A stretch of DNA of 64,000 bases, taken from assembly GCF_040115645.1 (NCBI RefSeq), contig NC_089555.1:1054001-1118000 (forward strand). The letters are read 5' to 3'. Position numbers and translations under genes: made by a program. This stretch comes from Euwallacea fornicatus. Its lineage: Eukaryota; Arthropoda; Insecta; Coleoptera; Curculionidae. The notes under the pieces were generated by a model. That model worked only from the letters and a program-made list of their open reading frames with translations. It searched no databases and had not been told where the DNA came from. Each line of letters opens with the position of its first letter. Within the stretch, counting starts at the first letter, position 1. Positions 27,004 through 37,916 of the stretch are shown here, piece after piece.

Positions 27004-27901
27004 TTGTCCTTTAAAAAACCGCAGAGAAAAAAATCTGGTGAGGTCAAATGAGGCGACCTAGGAGGCCAGTTCATTAGACCTCCCCGTCCAATCCATCGAT
27101 CTTAATATATTTCATCCAGAACTTCACAAGACATTCTAGAAAAATAAGCTGGACGGCGGTCATACAGATACCACATCACCCGTCTAATCACAAGTGGAAC
27201 GTTTTTTAATAATTCCGGAAGATTATTACACAAGAAATTGCGGTGCATTTCTCCATTCAAATTTCCTTCAATGAAGAAATGTCCAATTAAGCATTCTCCA
27301 ACAATACCGCACCATACATTCACTGACCATGGTCTTTGATGTTCAGCTTCTCTAAGCCAATGTGAGTTTACAGCACTCCAAAGATGCAGATTATGGCCAT
27401 TCACTGCACCAGTGGTGCAGTGAATGTGAATTCATTCGAAAACAAAACGTCGGAACAGAAATTTGAATTTTCATTTAATTGCTGCTTTGCCCAATTACAA
27501 AAATTGACTCGGTTTACAAAAACGGTTCCATGGAGTTTCTGATGTAAAGAAATATGGTAAAGAATGTAAAAAATATGGTATTTATTCACCTTCAAATTTT
27601 TTTGGACACCTGTTTTTGATATTCCTGAGTCAACAGCAATTTGACGGAAACTTACTTGGTGATCGAAGGCAACAGCTGCAAGAATTGCTATTTTATTGCC
27701 TTCAAGTCTTGCACTTTGGGAGCGATTGCATGTTTTTGTTTCCAACGTTTTCATTTCTTTGAAATTTTTAATGACTGCATTGAAAGTTGCCCAACAGGGA
27801 AATCTTTCAGCATAAAGTTCTACTGCGCGACTAACATTCCTTCTAGCTTTTCCATAAATAAAAACCATTTCCAATTTTTCATCCAAAGTGTAGCGATCCA
27901 T
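27004..27901 (-). pseudogene. Mariner-family transposase, frameshifted and catalytically dead
   Basis: Starts at 27901 with an N-terminal helix-turn-helix region of the type found in insect mariner relatives (YTLDEKLEMVFIYGKARRN), then a second helix-turn-helix (FRQIAVDSGISKTGVQKNL) and a DDE-type core. A one-base frameshift lies near 27405-27415, and a stop follows at about 27102, after which the frame continues as RWIGRGGLMNWPPRSP. The three catalytic acidic positions read FSNE (normally SDE), LYDRR (Asp kept) and SPHLTSPD (normally SPDL), so two of three catalytic aspartates are lost in addition to the frameshift and stop. The copy cannot mobilise itself. Confidence 0.88.
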
Positions 27902-28060
27902 TTAAATTATTGAAGTTTGAAATGAAAAGGATAATTTTTGAATAATTTCACACAAAACAACTATATTTATTTTCAAAAAAAGAACATCGATTTCCTGTAG
28001 ACCTTATTTTAACGTAGACTATAACAAGTAGTTCAAAAAAATGTTTTTTTTTTTCATATA

Positions 28061-28390
28061 CAGGGTGAGTCTTAAGTAATGGGACAGAGAGCAACGATGG
28101 ATTTATGACATAAAAATAATGCAATATAGCTAAATTTATGTTATACCAAAAGTTGAAAATAACTGAGATACGAGGTGCCAAAGTTGAAAAATTAAATCAA
28201 ATTTTCTTAAATATCTCTGAAACAGTTCGGGCTAATTTCACAAAATTTCTTATGTAGGGGTTTTTGGAGAGGATCAATTCAAATTTATCGACGATTTCGG
28301 TGTATTTTCTAGAGGGTGTCACAATCGACAATAAGGAGTCACTTAAGCCATTTAAACTTTTTTGTATCCCATTACTTAAGACTCACCCTG
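28061..28390. mobile_element. 330 bp MITE with perfect 24 bp terminal inverted repeats
   Basis: The ends are exact inverted copies of each other for 24 bp, beginning CAGGGTGAGTCTTAAGTAAT. The element is flanked by TATA at 28057-28060 and 28391-28394. It contains no coding potential. Perfect TIRs inside a much more diverged mariner host show that it inserted later. A CAGGGTGAG start and TA-type target are typical of mariner-derived MITEs. Confidence 0.88.
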
Positions 28391-28394
28391 TATA

Positions 28395-28860
28395 TGTAGG
28401 ATTTGGGGTCCAGATCGAGATGCAATCTGAATAGCGCAAATCTGTATTGTATAGATTATAAGTTGAGGGGTAGAAAGTATCCGAAGGCCATTCACGGTAA
28501 TGACACATCCATGGCCGTTGTTGACCATTACCCTAGGTTCTGACCAGATGTGAGCGTAACGGTCCGCCAGGGAGGGCGGCTTACAGGTCCCTTTTTGAGC
28601 TTTAGACGGTTTTAGATGGTTTACAGCCATGGCTGGGTCTACTTAAGGGTTGGAAGAATGAGAAGCTCTCTCTTTTTTTTCCTATTCGTTACTGGCGACT
28701 TCTGGTTCTTCGGCCCGTCACTCGAGACTAAGAAGTCGCGCCCGCGTTTAGTTCTTGTAAAGTCTAGTCTACTTAATTATTCAATATACGTATCGCTAAG
28801 TTAACGTGATTATCACTGAAGAACCCCAACATTCCCCTAGACAACAATCAAAACCCTACA
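28395..28860. mobile_element. Solo LTR 1 (466 bp) with 4 bp target duplication
   Basis: Begins TGTAGG and ends CCTACA, a perfect 6 bp inverted terminus with the TG...CA rule of LTR retrotransposons. It is flanked by TATA at 28391-28394 and 28861-28864. The target site is the TATA that directly borders the MITE at 28061-28390, so the LTR landed exactly at the edge of that element. No internal retroelement sequence is present, so it is a solo LTR left by recombination. A 4 bp duplication would fit a Ty3/gypsy-type source, but the family is not identifiable here. Confidence 0.8.
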
Positions 28861-29124
28861 TATATACATATATATATTTAGATAGAAATATTTTTATGAG
28901 TTTTAAACAAAATACGCAATACAAAACTTTTCTAAAAAAATTGCAACAATTTCTACTATCTCAAAAAAATTGAGAAAAATCGAGGATAACTCTACAGCAA
29001 AACGTTTAATAAAGAAATTGTCGAAATAAAAAATATATTAATTTTTTTTAAGGTCTATAAGGATCTTTAAAAAAATACAGGGTTGCCAAAAAAAGTTGCC
29101 TTTGAAATCACTTTAAAATGACGT

Positions 29125-29938
29125 TGTACCGTGAGGCCAGGAATCCCTTCGGCACAATGATTGAAAATTGGCGGGTTCTGCGTTCGCTGCTGGTTCCGTT
29201 CTTTATTTCCGAAGGACCACTCTCGTTCTGTATCAAATCGAGAGAGACTGTAGAGAAATGCTTAAACTTGTCTTAAGTCTCATCGCCTCAAACCCGAACT
29301 CCTCAGTGAGTTGCTCGTGAACGCGGGCACTCCTTTCACCCTTACTGTAATTTACACTGAACTTAGATGACTTTTCCAGGATTTAAACTTGAAACCGTGC
29401 TGTTGTACTGAGTGGGTGCTGACTTTATACTTGAACTGAACTCAGCTGAGGCTCGCGTATTTCTTCGCTGCCGGTGAAAAAGACCTGACCGCACTGTTTA
29501 CGCAGGGATCAAACTCTGTTGAGTTCTTCTTGGTTGGGTGTTGAACTGCTGTTACTTAACTCCTTTTAAAAACTGATCTTTAGGGGAGGAGAAGTCAAGG
29601 GGGAACTCCCCCTACCATTTCTTGGTCCCCACGCCTCGCAGAATATCATCTGGAGATGATAGAGCTGTGTCTCATAAGTCATTTGGTACTAACAATTGGA
29701 GTCTCCAATGTCCGTTGTCCCCTCTTTCTTCTGCCATTTGGTCTCCCAGGGATTGTAATAGCGTTTCGGTATATTTTATTTGCGTCCTTCGAAATTCCCA
29801 AGTAGTCCGAATTGTTTTCGGACGGACGTTTTGACCAAAAGTCATTATCTTCACGAAATGTCCCCCTCTTTACTGGGCAACTTTGATTTGAAACTTTCCT
29901 TCGTGCAATGCACCGTTTGTGAGTAATCTGCAGTCGCA
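29125..29938. mobile_element. Solo LTR 2 (814 bp) with ACGT target duplication
   Basis: Begins TGTACC and ends GTCGCA, with ACGT directly before (29121-29124) and after (29939-29942). Excision in silico to one ACGT rejoins the right arm of the surrounding mariner element to its terminal TAAATGGGACACCG, which supports both boundaries. The segment is more GC-rich than its surroundings and has no open frame resembling gag or pol. Orientation and family are unknown. Confidence 0.7.
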
Positions 29939-29956
29939 ACGTTAAATGGGACACCG

Positions 29957-30957
29957 TATATATAGTTCTGAATTATCTAAATATCGTAGTTATTTTTACA
30001 TTTCAAGGTCCATATAAGACGATTAAACCAACAGACAGCGCCTCAAAGCTCCCAAAATTTAACCGAAAATGTCCAACGTGTAATAACGCCCATGTGCTTT
30101 TTGCCAGTTTTCATAGTGTGGGTGCCCATGTCAGGAATCTATAGAGCAATTGTCTGAAATAGCATTTGGGCGAACTTTTTAATAAGCCTGTGCCAACATG
30201 GCCAAAATCCAATAATATACTTGGTTCCTTCGATACGGGGTCACTTGACACCCATTTTTCCTATTTTGAAAGTGCTCTTGAATGCAGATGACTCAAGCAC
30301 GACTTCATCTCTCTATCGGTCGATTGAGCCCAATTTCCGCGTCTCAATAATTTCAGGATTTTCCTGGAATGTTTCAAGAAGGCAGGGGGAGGTAAACGTC
30401 TGCGTTTCCCACTGCTTAAACTTTGAGTTCCTGGCATACATGGTTACCTAGGTGTTTTTGAAATTATGGAAATGTAATGTAACCGTACGTATTTAGGATC
30501 CAAATCAATTGATTTAATTGAAAACCCACTTGCCACAGCAAAATTTCGATGGATGATATGTTGAGGATTTTCACAGTAAATTATTTCAAAATATCGGTAC
30601 AAATGGGACAATAATAGTTCATTCTGTTCCCGGAATTCAGGATTCGATTTTACGGTTTTGAGTGTGGCTCAAAACGAAGGTCCTTTAAACTCAACTTTCC
30701 AGATTTTCGATCTGAAAATTGGGCATTTCGATTGAATACACAGTTAGTAAAAACGAAACTCAAACACCTCCATATTTTCGCTGTTAAAATTCTTCAAAGG
30801 TGTACGTAGTACAAGTCACGTTTAGTATTTTATAGGCTGTTTACAATTCACAATAAAGAACAGCTAAAACCTGATGGCATTAGAAATTTATATTAAAAAA
30901 ATCGAGATCAAATTGAGACTCATGCATTTTTGACGTCATCGATTCATTCCATTATTG
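29957..30957. other. Intergenic stretch, nothing recognised
   Basis: AT-rich unique-looking sequence between the mariner stack and the Tc1 relic. It contains a lone TGACGTCA near 30932-30939 and no gene or repeat boundary I can support. Confidence 0.4.
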
Positions 30958-30959
30958 AC

Positions 30960-31911
30960 TACAGTTGCATAAGTGTCCAAATGCGAAGTCTAAAGGGCAC
31001 TTGTCGCTTTTCGTTTTTACATGGGGCGTCAACGTAGCTAAAAAAGAATGAGTAATTAATCATGATTTAAAAACGAAATCTCAAGAAAAATATTTCCGAT
31101 AATTAACAGAAGTTTTGCTACAGTTCAGAGCGTAATTAAATGCCTTAAAAATTACGACAGTGTTCAGCACTGTCCGAGGAAAAGGTTTAATTCGCATGAT
31201 GGACGCTGAACTTTACGGAAAATAAAATAAAATCCAAAGATTCAGCCTCGAAATTCACTGATGAAATTTGAAAATATTTAAAAAAGAGAGCGATTGCTTA
31301 AACGGTGAAAAATGTATTGAAAAAAGATCATTTTCATGGAAAAATAGCTCGTACGAATTTATTAGCAAAGCAAATAAAGTCAAATGTATAAGTTTTGCAG
31401 GAAAATGTAGAGGAAAGGTTTTCGATTCTTGGAAGAATGTTATTTTCACGGATGAATCTAAATTGAATATAATTAATTCAGGTAAAAAAAATTATGCGCT
31501 GTTGCTAAACGCGGCAGCGGTTCGCTTTGGGTTTGACTCTATAAGTCTGCAGCAAATCCAGGAAAGTTACACTTCGTCGAAAGTATTATGAATCAGGATA
31601 TTTGTTCGTCTTGAGAATACTTTTGTATTTCATCCAGATAACGATTCAAAGCATAAAACCTTCGAAGATCAATCCTGGTTGCTCTGTGGTAAAACTGCCG
31701 AAAAATTATGGATACACTTCTACAAAGTCTGGATGTTGTAGAAAACTTGTCGTTTTTTGAAAAAAAAGCAATCTACAAACATCACATTTCCAATTATGAA
31801 GATCTTAAACAGACACTTTCAAAACTGGGAAATATGCGATCGGGCTTTTGTGAAAAATTGGTTTCTCGAATGCCCAACAGATTGAAACCAGGATCTGTCC
31901 AAAGCTTATGA
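30960..31911 (+). pseudogene. Tc1-like transposase relic
   Basis: Fragments of a Tc1-family transposase occur in order but in shifting frames. At about 31115-31200 there is a helix-turn-helix block (TVQSVIKCLKNYDSVQHCPR); at about 31420-31470 the first catalytic block WKNVIFTDESK; near 31630 the second, HPDNDSKHKT (usual form QDNDPKH); and at 31708-31911 the third-residue region SLDVVENL followed by FCEKLVSRMPNRL, the usual C-terminal signature. Several frameshifts and an internal loss in the SPDLNPIE motif make it non-functional. The left end is perhaps the CAGTTGCATAAGTGTCC at about 30963; the right end was not found. Confidence 0.78.
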
Positions 31912-33570
31912 CTTTTTTTCGTTCCGTTCACACCATTTTATTTATTTTATTACTTTAATCACGAATTATTTCGTATAATTTACTTTTTAGTTCCACGTAA
32001 TTAAGGGAAGTTTTCTCTTTGTAGATGAGTGTCTCAGATTAAAATGTTAAATTGAACAGTTTCCAGTGGTCCTAGTAAAGTACTTTTATTCACGCGAATG
32101 AGCTTCGCTGTGACTGAACATGTGCAGAATCCATCGGTTTAAGTCAAAAAGAGCGCTTTAAAAAAATTCCTCAAACTTTCCAAAATGGGGGAAAGACCCT
32201 TCGTTTTTGCCACCCTCGATGCAAAGGGCGTGGCGATTTTAATATATTTTTTTATTTGGGAGGCATAGGGCGGTTTCGCACCTTCGTCGTTTTGAACGCA
32301 TTTCTAATTGATCCTTGTATTTGTTTATATTTCATTAGCACTTGTCGGTGAGGTAGTAATAACCGGACTATGCCTCAGAAACTGTTTTCTTGACTCCCAG
32401 AAATGTTTATTTTTCCTGAGACATAATCTAAATCGGGGTTAAGCCCCGACGACCAATATAAAGCAGTAATAAAACAACTATAAAGAAGCTTCACGTCATA
32501 TCGAATAAATAATACTTAAAGTAATTTTTTAAATTCCTACAAATATAGTTTTAAACACGATCACGTTGGTGAAGTGTGATTGGTTCGGACAAGCAAAAAA
32601 ATAACTTAGTTGATGTCACTCAATCGCCTTAAAGTTCCTATTCTAATAAAACAACAACACGATTCTCGTACGCCAGTTCAAGTTTTGCTTCAATTCATTT
32701 TGACCCTTGACCGCTCAACTGGGCCTGAAGCCCAATAACATGGAACTCTCTTTAGATGAACTCAATCTAGACCATAAAAATAACATTGCTCTAAAATTGA
32801 TACAATACGTTTTTTTATGAAAAGCCTCAAGTGAGGTAAAGCTCAAGTTCGGCATAACTCGAATCCCACGTGCCAGGTTGCGTCGCGTCTTAAATCGGTC
32901 TTTACAGTTTAAACCCGACCAAAAGTTTAAGTTCCAAGTTTCGAGCATTGACAATTTTATTTCCGGTGAAGTTTAAACTGAACTTTACACTCGGCCTTCA
33001 GTAGATTAAATTTAAACTATATCTGACACTAAATCTAACATTAAATCCTGCACTCAATCATCCTTAAATTGTGACATTGAGTCTCTCACAGAAGCGTTAT
33101 CATGCGCAAGCTTAGATCATAATTTTAAGTAGCATTAGAATCAGTACTTAAAATGGTACCTAATAACAAACAATTTCCCCCTCCCCTATGTGAGATCTCC
33201 CATTGGGAGGAGTGGCTTAGAGCTCAATTGGTAGAAAGCACTTCCCCGTGTTCAGGAACATCTATGTACTTAACATGAGCCGTATCAAATTATATCATCG
33301 CATAAATATTTGGTTGACGCCCTTATCAAGTAATTTCTCCAACTGATGGCGATTTAAGTTTATTTTCGATGCCTGTAAATCAAGATTTTGTATTGAAGGC
33401 AATAGCTGGAATTCATATCTTAACCAAACGAATGTGATAAAGCAACTAATTTTAAATCGATGTACTCTGAAAAGCAAATCATGTCGTTGACTAACCGATG
33501 GATCAGATAAAACAGATTTTGAAACCACTTTCTATCTAAGCTTAATTACTCATTATCTCCATAAGGCCGT
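31912..33570. other. Intergenic stretch, nothing recognised
   Basis: AT-rich sequence upstream of the tandem zinc-finger pair. A short segment at about 33205-33270 resembles the 5' half of a tRNA (AGCTCAATTGGTAGAA) but lacks the T-arm and is not called. Promoter or upstream exons of the zinc-finger gene may lie here but none could be shown. Confidence 0.4.
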
Positions 33571-33698
33571 TTATTTAGGTATTGCAAAAGAGCTTTCCTG
33601 ACCAAGTCTGCTGCCATTGCTTCAAGAAAATAGTCTTACTCGGCAACAGGTTAAGGGGCAAATTCTTAGAGCATAAAACGAATAAGAGTAAATATAGC

Positions 33699-34418
33699 AT
33701 GGAGGAGTACTCCCATGGCATTAATTGCCAGTGCCTGACTTGCCAAGACCGATTTGGGAACCTGGGTCTCATTGTGGAAGGCGTGGAGAGTCTCTCGTCA
33801 CAGCCTGAAACCGTAGAAAACAACTGCCCACAATCCATTTCCAGTATGAATTATGCACCCCAAGAAATGCACAGTTACAGCAATCTTACCTCAAACTCCA
33901 TGCCTTACGAAGCAGCCTCCCATTTCCAGCAAAGTTTTCCTTCCCAACCGAGTTATCCCGATTACTCGTATAGCCTCAGCGAGCCTGCTAACAGTACCTC
34001 ATTTCCCTCTTATCCAACTTACCCGTCAAGTCAGGAGTCGCAACTTCCATTGGTGTTGCAACAATTCGAGAACCAGCCCTCGACATCTAGAGGATTCCCG
34101 TCCCAAAATTCTGAAGAGGAGGTCCCGTCGAGGAGGACGAGGAAAGTGTGTCACCACTGCAGGAAAGAGTTTAATCATACCGGAGACTTTAGGAAACACC
34201 TCAGAAAACACACGAAGGAAAAACCTTTCGCATGCAACCAGTGCGGAAAAATGTTTTCACACACTTCAAACCTTCACAGGCACGTGCGGTCCCATTCGGG
34301 CGATCGGCCCTACAAGTGCGAATTTTGTTCGAAAGAGTTTAATAGGAAAGATAAGTTAGATAGTCATAAGAAAAGTAAGTCGTGTAAGAACAGGAAACAA
34401 TCAGATGATAACAAGTAA
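33699..34418 (+). CDS. Small C2H2 zinc-finger protein, tandem copy A
   Basis: Uninterrupted frame, 239 residues from the ATG at 33699, which matches the MEE start of the neighbouring paralogue. Seen: a long Ser/Pro/Gln-rich, probably disordered N-terminal half containing QPSTS, then three C-terminal fingers. These are CHHCRKEFNHTGDFRKHLRKH, CNQCGK...HVRSH and a last C2HC finger (CEFCSKEFNRKDKL...SC). It is a putative DNA-binding protein. The frame is also open upstream to a TTTATTTAG acceptor at about 33575. Those extra residues include PDQVCCHCFKK, which resembles the second half of a ZAD, so the real protein may start in an undetected upstream exon. An AATAAA at 34484-34489 lies 66 bp past the stop. 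Copy B follows at 111 bp on the same strand. Confidence 0.8.
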   Translation: MEEYSHGINCQCLTCQDRFGNLGLIVEGVESLSSQPETVENNCPQSISSMNYAPQEMHSYSNLTSNSMPYEAASHFQQSFPSQPSYPDYSYSLSEPANSTSFPSYPTYPSSQESQLPLVLQQFENQPSTSRGFPSQNSEEEVPSRRTRKVCHHCRKEFNHTGDFRKHLRKHTKEKPFACNQCGKMFSHTSNLHRHVRSHSGDRPYKCEFCSKEFNRKDKLDSHKKSKSCKNRKQSDDNK

Positions 34419-34483
34419 TTTTTTGTAGTTTTATTTCTTGTTTTTGGCCCTTTGGTTGTGGTTACAGTTCGTTTAGGAGCTTG

Positions 34484-34489
34484 AATAAA
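34484..34489 (+). terminator. Candidate poly(A) signal between the two zinc-finger genes
   Basis: AATAAA in the 111 bp spacer between copy A and copy B. Use of it would end the first transcript before the start codon of the second, arguing for two separate transcripts. Not proven. Confidence 0.4.
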
Positions 34490-34529
34490 TTAAAAAGAAT
34501 GCTTCCTTTTAGATTTTAGTCAGTTTCCA

Positions 34530-35291
34530 ATGGAGGAGCTCCACGTTCATACGTATACTACTCTGGAAGATCAAAATTTTGATTTTCTACCCGTAGAAAG
34601 CTCCCCTCAGAACTACATTTGTCCTGACATCTTAGATACTTCTTCGAATTATCAGGGCTCAACTCAAGATCGGCAATATATTCCCTCATCAGAAACTAAT
34701 TCGAACTCAAATTTTAGCAGTCCGCGCTATTACGAAGCAAAGTCGGATTGGTCCCCCGTCCAGCAAGCGTTTTCGTTAATGCTGCATTCCGCAGAAGATC
34801 AACCTTCTACCAGTAGCGAACATTATCCCCTGGCGCCCTTATCCCAACCTTCAATTTCAGACTGTTCGTATCTCACTGAGTCTTTGATTCAATCGCCACA
34901 ACCATCTTCAAACCAGTTAACAGTGTCTGAAAGGAATGAGTGTTTCGCCTCTGCTCTGGATCGCGAGTTCCTGGAGCAACCAAGTACTAAAGTGAGAGGG
35001 GAACAACCTAGGAGGATGAAGTGCATGGAGTGCTACAAATCTTTTCTTCACTCGGGAGATTACAAAAAACACTTGAGAGTTCACACAGGAGAAAAGCCAG
35101 ATAAGTGCAAATATTGCTCAAAAGCGTTTCCGAATTCGTCCAATTGTCGAAGGCATGAGCGCACCCTTCATCCAGAGTTTTCGTCTGTTCAGGAGTTCGG
35201 TTGTGAATATTGTTCCAAGAAGTTCAATCGCAAGGACAAGCTGAAGAGTCACATGAAGAGCCAGCAGTGCATGCGTAGGAGATGCGAGTAG
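34530..35291 (+). CDS. Small C2H2 zinc-finger protein, tandem copy B
   Basis: Uninterrupted frame of 253 residues, start ATG at 34530 (CCAATGG context). It has the same architecture as copy A: a disordered Ser/Gln/Asn/Pro-rich N-terminal part with DQPSTS, then three fingers. They are CMECYKSFLHSGDYKKHLRVH, CKYCSK...RHERTLH and a final C2HC finger CEYCSKKFNRKDKL...QQC. The first and last fingers align closely with those of copy A (GD.KKHLR.H and FNRKDKL.SH.KS), while the N-terminal halves have diverged. This points to a local duplication of an intron-poor gene with strong constraint on the fingers only. Function is unknown. Confidence 0.85.
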   Translation: MEELHVHTYTTLEDQNFDFLPVESSPQNYICPDILDTSSNYQGSTQDRQYIPSSETNSNSNFSSPRYYEAKSDWSPVQQAFSLMLHSAEDQPSTSSEHYPLAPLSQPSISDCSYLTESLIQSPQPSSNQLTVSERNECFASALDREFLEQPSTKVRGEQPRRMKCMECYKSFLHSGDYKKHLRVHTGEKPDKCKYCSKAFPNSSNCRRHERTLHPEFSSVQEFGCEYCSKKFNRKDKLKSHMKSQQCMRRRCE

Positions 35292-36530
35292 CTGTGTATT
35301 GTTTTTATTTTATTGTTTATATTAATGGTTTTCCTTCAATTACTTCACTGATACCAAAAACGATTATATATTATTTTATCTTATATTAGTACCCACATAC
35401 TTTGTATGAGGCCAAATTGCAGCTCGCCTTTTTGGCGGTCTTTTTTTGGGCAACTGATGATGCAGCGAAAATGGTCTCTTTCAGTGTGATTGACCAGTTC
35501 CCAATCAAAGTGATTCATTGGGTGCGCCTCTTCCTTTATTACATTTAGCTCCTAAAAATCCAGTTTCGACCGGCTGATTCGTTACAGTGTATCAAATTTC
35601 TGTAAAAAAGCAGTTTAATTGAGGAAAAAATTAAAGGGAGTCATCTCTTCAGCCGGTCGAAACAAATTCGGAAATCCCATGCAGAGCGTGGTTTAATGCG
35701 ATATTGTAGTAAAGGGTCTTTAACTTTAATAAACAGGACTATGCGAGACTGAGAAAAATTAACTTTATTTCTTCATAACTTATTTATGTTTATTATACAT
35801 TCACATTGGACTATGCTAACGACGATATTACATTCGGGATAGGACCTCTTGAACTATGGCGCATAAATAGTCGCCAGTTATGTAGAGTTTGTTAACCCGC
35901 CCCAAGAAGATTATTATATGCCACTTTAGTGTAAAATAAACAAATTTAACACCACTCACGTTGGATGTCCACGTCTAACGATACTTACCTCTAAAGGTTA
36001 ATGCTTAAGTAAGCCGCGTCTCCTAAGTATTGAAGATGCGGAACTTTTTGCTTATAATACTAAAGTAAGAAATACAACAGTAAAGTATAGTAAAGTAAGT
36101 TTTCATTATGAAGATTTAATAGCAATTAACGTGGTAGAGGCATGACAGCAAAATTACCTTTAATTTAGTATTGAATTTTTAATGGTATTTAATAATTAGC
36201 ACTAGACTCTATATGATAAGTCATGAAGATATATTATCAGAACCATAGTGGAAGTCTAGTTTTCGTTAGGAGTATCGTAGATGGCAGAGAGATAAGCTGG
36301 GATCTGAAAAAAAAACGTTTTTAATCTAAATCTAGTTGGAAAACTGCACAGTGATTTCAGAAGCATTTGCGAACATAGCTGTGCAAAGCGTGGACTGTCG
36401 CGTGTAGGGAGGATGCAAAAATTGTTGTAACTACGTTCCAATGCCTACGTTCCAAATCCTGGATTTTGTAGTATACATTTTAAGGCATTATTTTATGATG
36501 TTGTGGATCGAGTGGAATTCGGAAATCCTT
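35292..36530. other. Intergenic stretch, nothing recognised
   Basis: Begins with the 3' flank of zinc-finger copy B. AT-rich, with no motif-bearing frame and no clear repeat boundary. Confidence 0.4.
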
Positions 36531-37095
36531 ATACGAAAAACTCAAATGTTATTATCCGATTTTCGTTGGTTTACAAGTTATAGCGTAAATAAAATTAAAA
36601 CATAAAATTTAAAAAAATTATAAATTTCATAAGAAATTCCATAAATTAACGTTTGGATATCGTAGTAAATGTTCAAAAATATCGCCATTATCTTCTAAAC
36701 ATTTTCGGCTTCGTCTATGAAGAGCATTCGTTGCGCTCCTGATTGTTTCATGTCTTTCTTTAATAGCAGCTGCAGCATTTCTAATGCTGCAGCTGCAGTA
36801 CATCTTGAGTGTCCACTTTTACTCTGTACACTTCAGTTTTAAACCAACCCCGCAAACAATAGTCTAGTGGTGTGAGGTCTGGAGACCTTGGAGGCCAACT
36901 ATAAGGGCCACCACGACCAATCCAACGTCCAGGAAAGGTACGTTTATGGTAAATAGAATTCTAGTTAAAAAAATTTATTTACGCTATAACTTGTAAACAA
37001 ACGAAAATCGGTTAACAACATTTGAGTGTTTTTACATTTATTTTTCATGTACAACACGCTCCTGAAGTTTGGCACGATCCTCCCGACTCACCCTG
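36531..37095. mobile_element. Internally deleted mariner-like element
   Basis: Subterminal inverted repeats pair 36531-36590 with about 36975-37045 (shared core ACTTGTAAAC and CGAAAATCGG). The right end closes with CACCCTG at 37095 next to TA, while the left terminus is missing. Between the arms, on the minus strand (about 36945 down to 36660), is the end of a mariner transposase: RWIGRGGPYSWPPRSPDLTP followed by a region with stops. All upstream transposase sequence is gone. It is related to, but not the same family as, the copy at 26.4-30 kb. Confidence 0.75.
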
Positions 37096-37229
37096 TAGAA
37101 CCAGCATCGAAGATTACTCTTTTCGTTCCCCTTGCAATTTGGTCAACAGATCATCGACAAATACTAAAATGTACACTGTGCTTATGTGATTTGTCTACCA
37201 TCGAAGCTCAGAAACCGATAATACATATA

Positions 37230-37916
37230 CGGGACGATTTCAAAGTTGGAGTCATCCTCTCTCCAGCGAGTGGCACTTAAAAATGTTTTTTTTCCTTTGG
37301 CACTTTTTCGAAATGTCGATATCAACGGAGATGCAGGGTGCCCAGGTTTTATTTAAAAAATTAAAATTTATTAATAATTGCTGAACGACTTGAAAAAATT
37401 AAACGACATTTTGTAGGTATTAGTAATAGAAAAATTGGGTTTTTGTTTTTTAAACTTCATTTTGAAGCAGCATTTAATTTAAGCACGTACTAAACGGTTT
37501 TGATTTTTTTACTCGAATACGGTGTGTCGCACCAAAAAACAATAAAAGCTTTTCTTTTTTTTTAGATTTGAAAAGGAACCCAATAATGATTTTTATTTTT
37601 AGAGAAATCAGTGGACACCATTTTTTTTCAAAAATATTGAACAACGTTTTTATGCCCGCGTCGCTAGTAAACTCAAAAATTATTTTATTTATCGAAGAAT
37701 TCCCCTCCCGCGCAGCTATTGGCACCATAAAGTTTTGTTTAATTATCTCAAGTGGTTTGGCAGTTATTAATAAATTTTAATTTTTTAAATAAAATTTTGA
37801 CATCCTGTATCTCCCCTGATGTTGATATCTCAAAAAAACGCCAAAGGAAAAAAAATCTTATTTTTTGATACCCTTTTCGCTGGTAAAAGGATAGCTCCAT
37901 TTTTGGAATCACCCTG
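37230..37916. mobile_element. Fold-back / long-TIR element 3
   Basis: A 687 bp palindromic element flanked by TA on both sides. The left arm (about 37230-37420) pairs with the right arm (about 37715-37916), including the shared block TTTTTTTCCTTTGGC and the near-identical AT-rich block around 37345-37372 / 37770-37797. The ends read CGGGACGATTTC and the inverted CAGGGTGATTCC. Inside each arm is a second CAGGGTG/CATCCTG-like motif (37334 and 37807), which at first looks like the end of a shorter element. No coding capacity. Confidence 0.78.

Larger units (their letters stand above)
26398..29956. mobile_element. Inactivated mariner-like element carrying nested insertions
   Basis: The left end reads TA-CAGGGTGCTCCAT (26396 onward) and the right end is the matching inverted ATGGGACACCG-TA ending at 29956. 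Subterminal inverted repeats of about 230 bp pair 26538-26775 with 28880-29124 at roughly 80% identity. Between them a minus-strand transposase (27004-27901) is broken. The 3.56 kb span is inflated by three younger insertions described separately: a MITE at 28061-28390, a solo LTR at 28395-28860 beside it and a second solo LTR at 29125-29938 in the right arm. Removing them leaves about 1.95 kb, a plausible size for a mariner relative with long TIRs. Confidence 0.8.

Noticed and set aside
33205..33270. tRNA-like segment (GTGGCTTAGAGCTCAATTGGTAG...)
   Set aside because: Resembles a D-arm/A-box, but no T-arm (GGTTCRA) or closing acceptor stem follows at the right distance.
37334..37807. Separate 474 bp MITE with CAGGGTG/CATCCTG ends
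   Set aside because: The inverted match continues outward to 37230 and 37916 where TA flanks occur, so these are internal motifs of one larger fold-back element.
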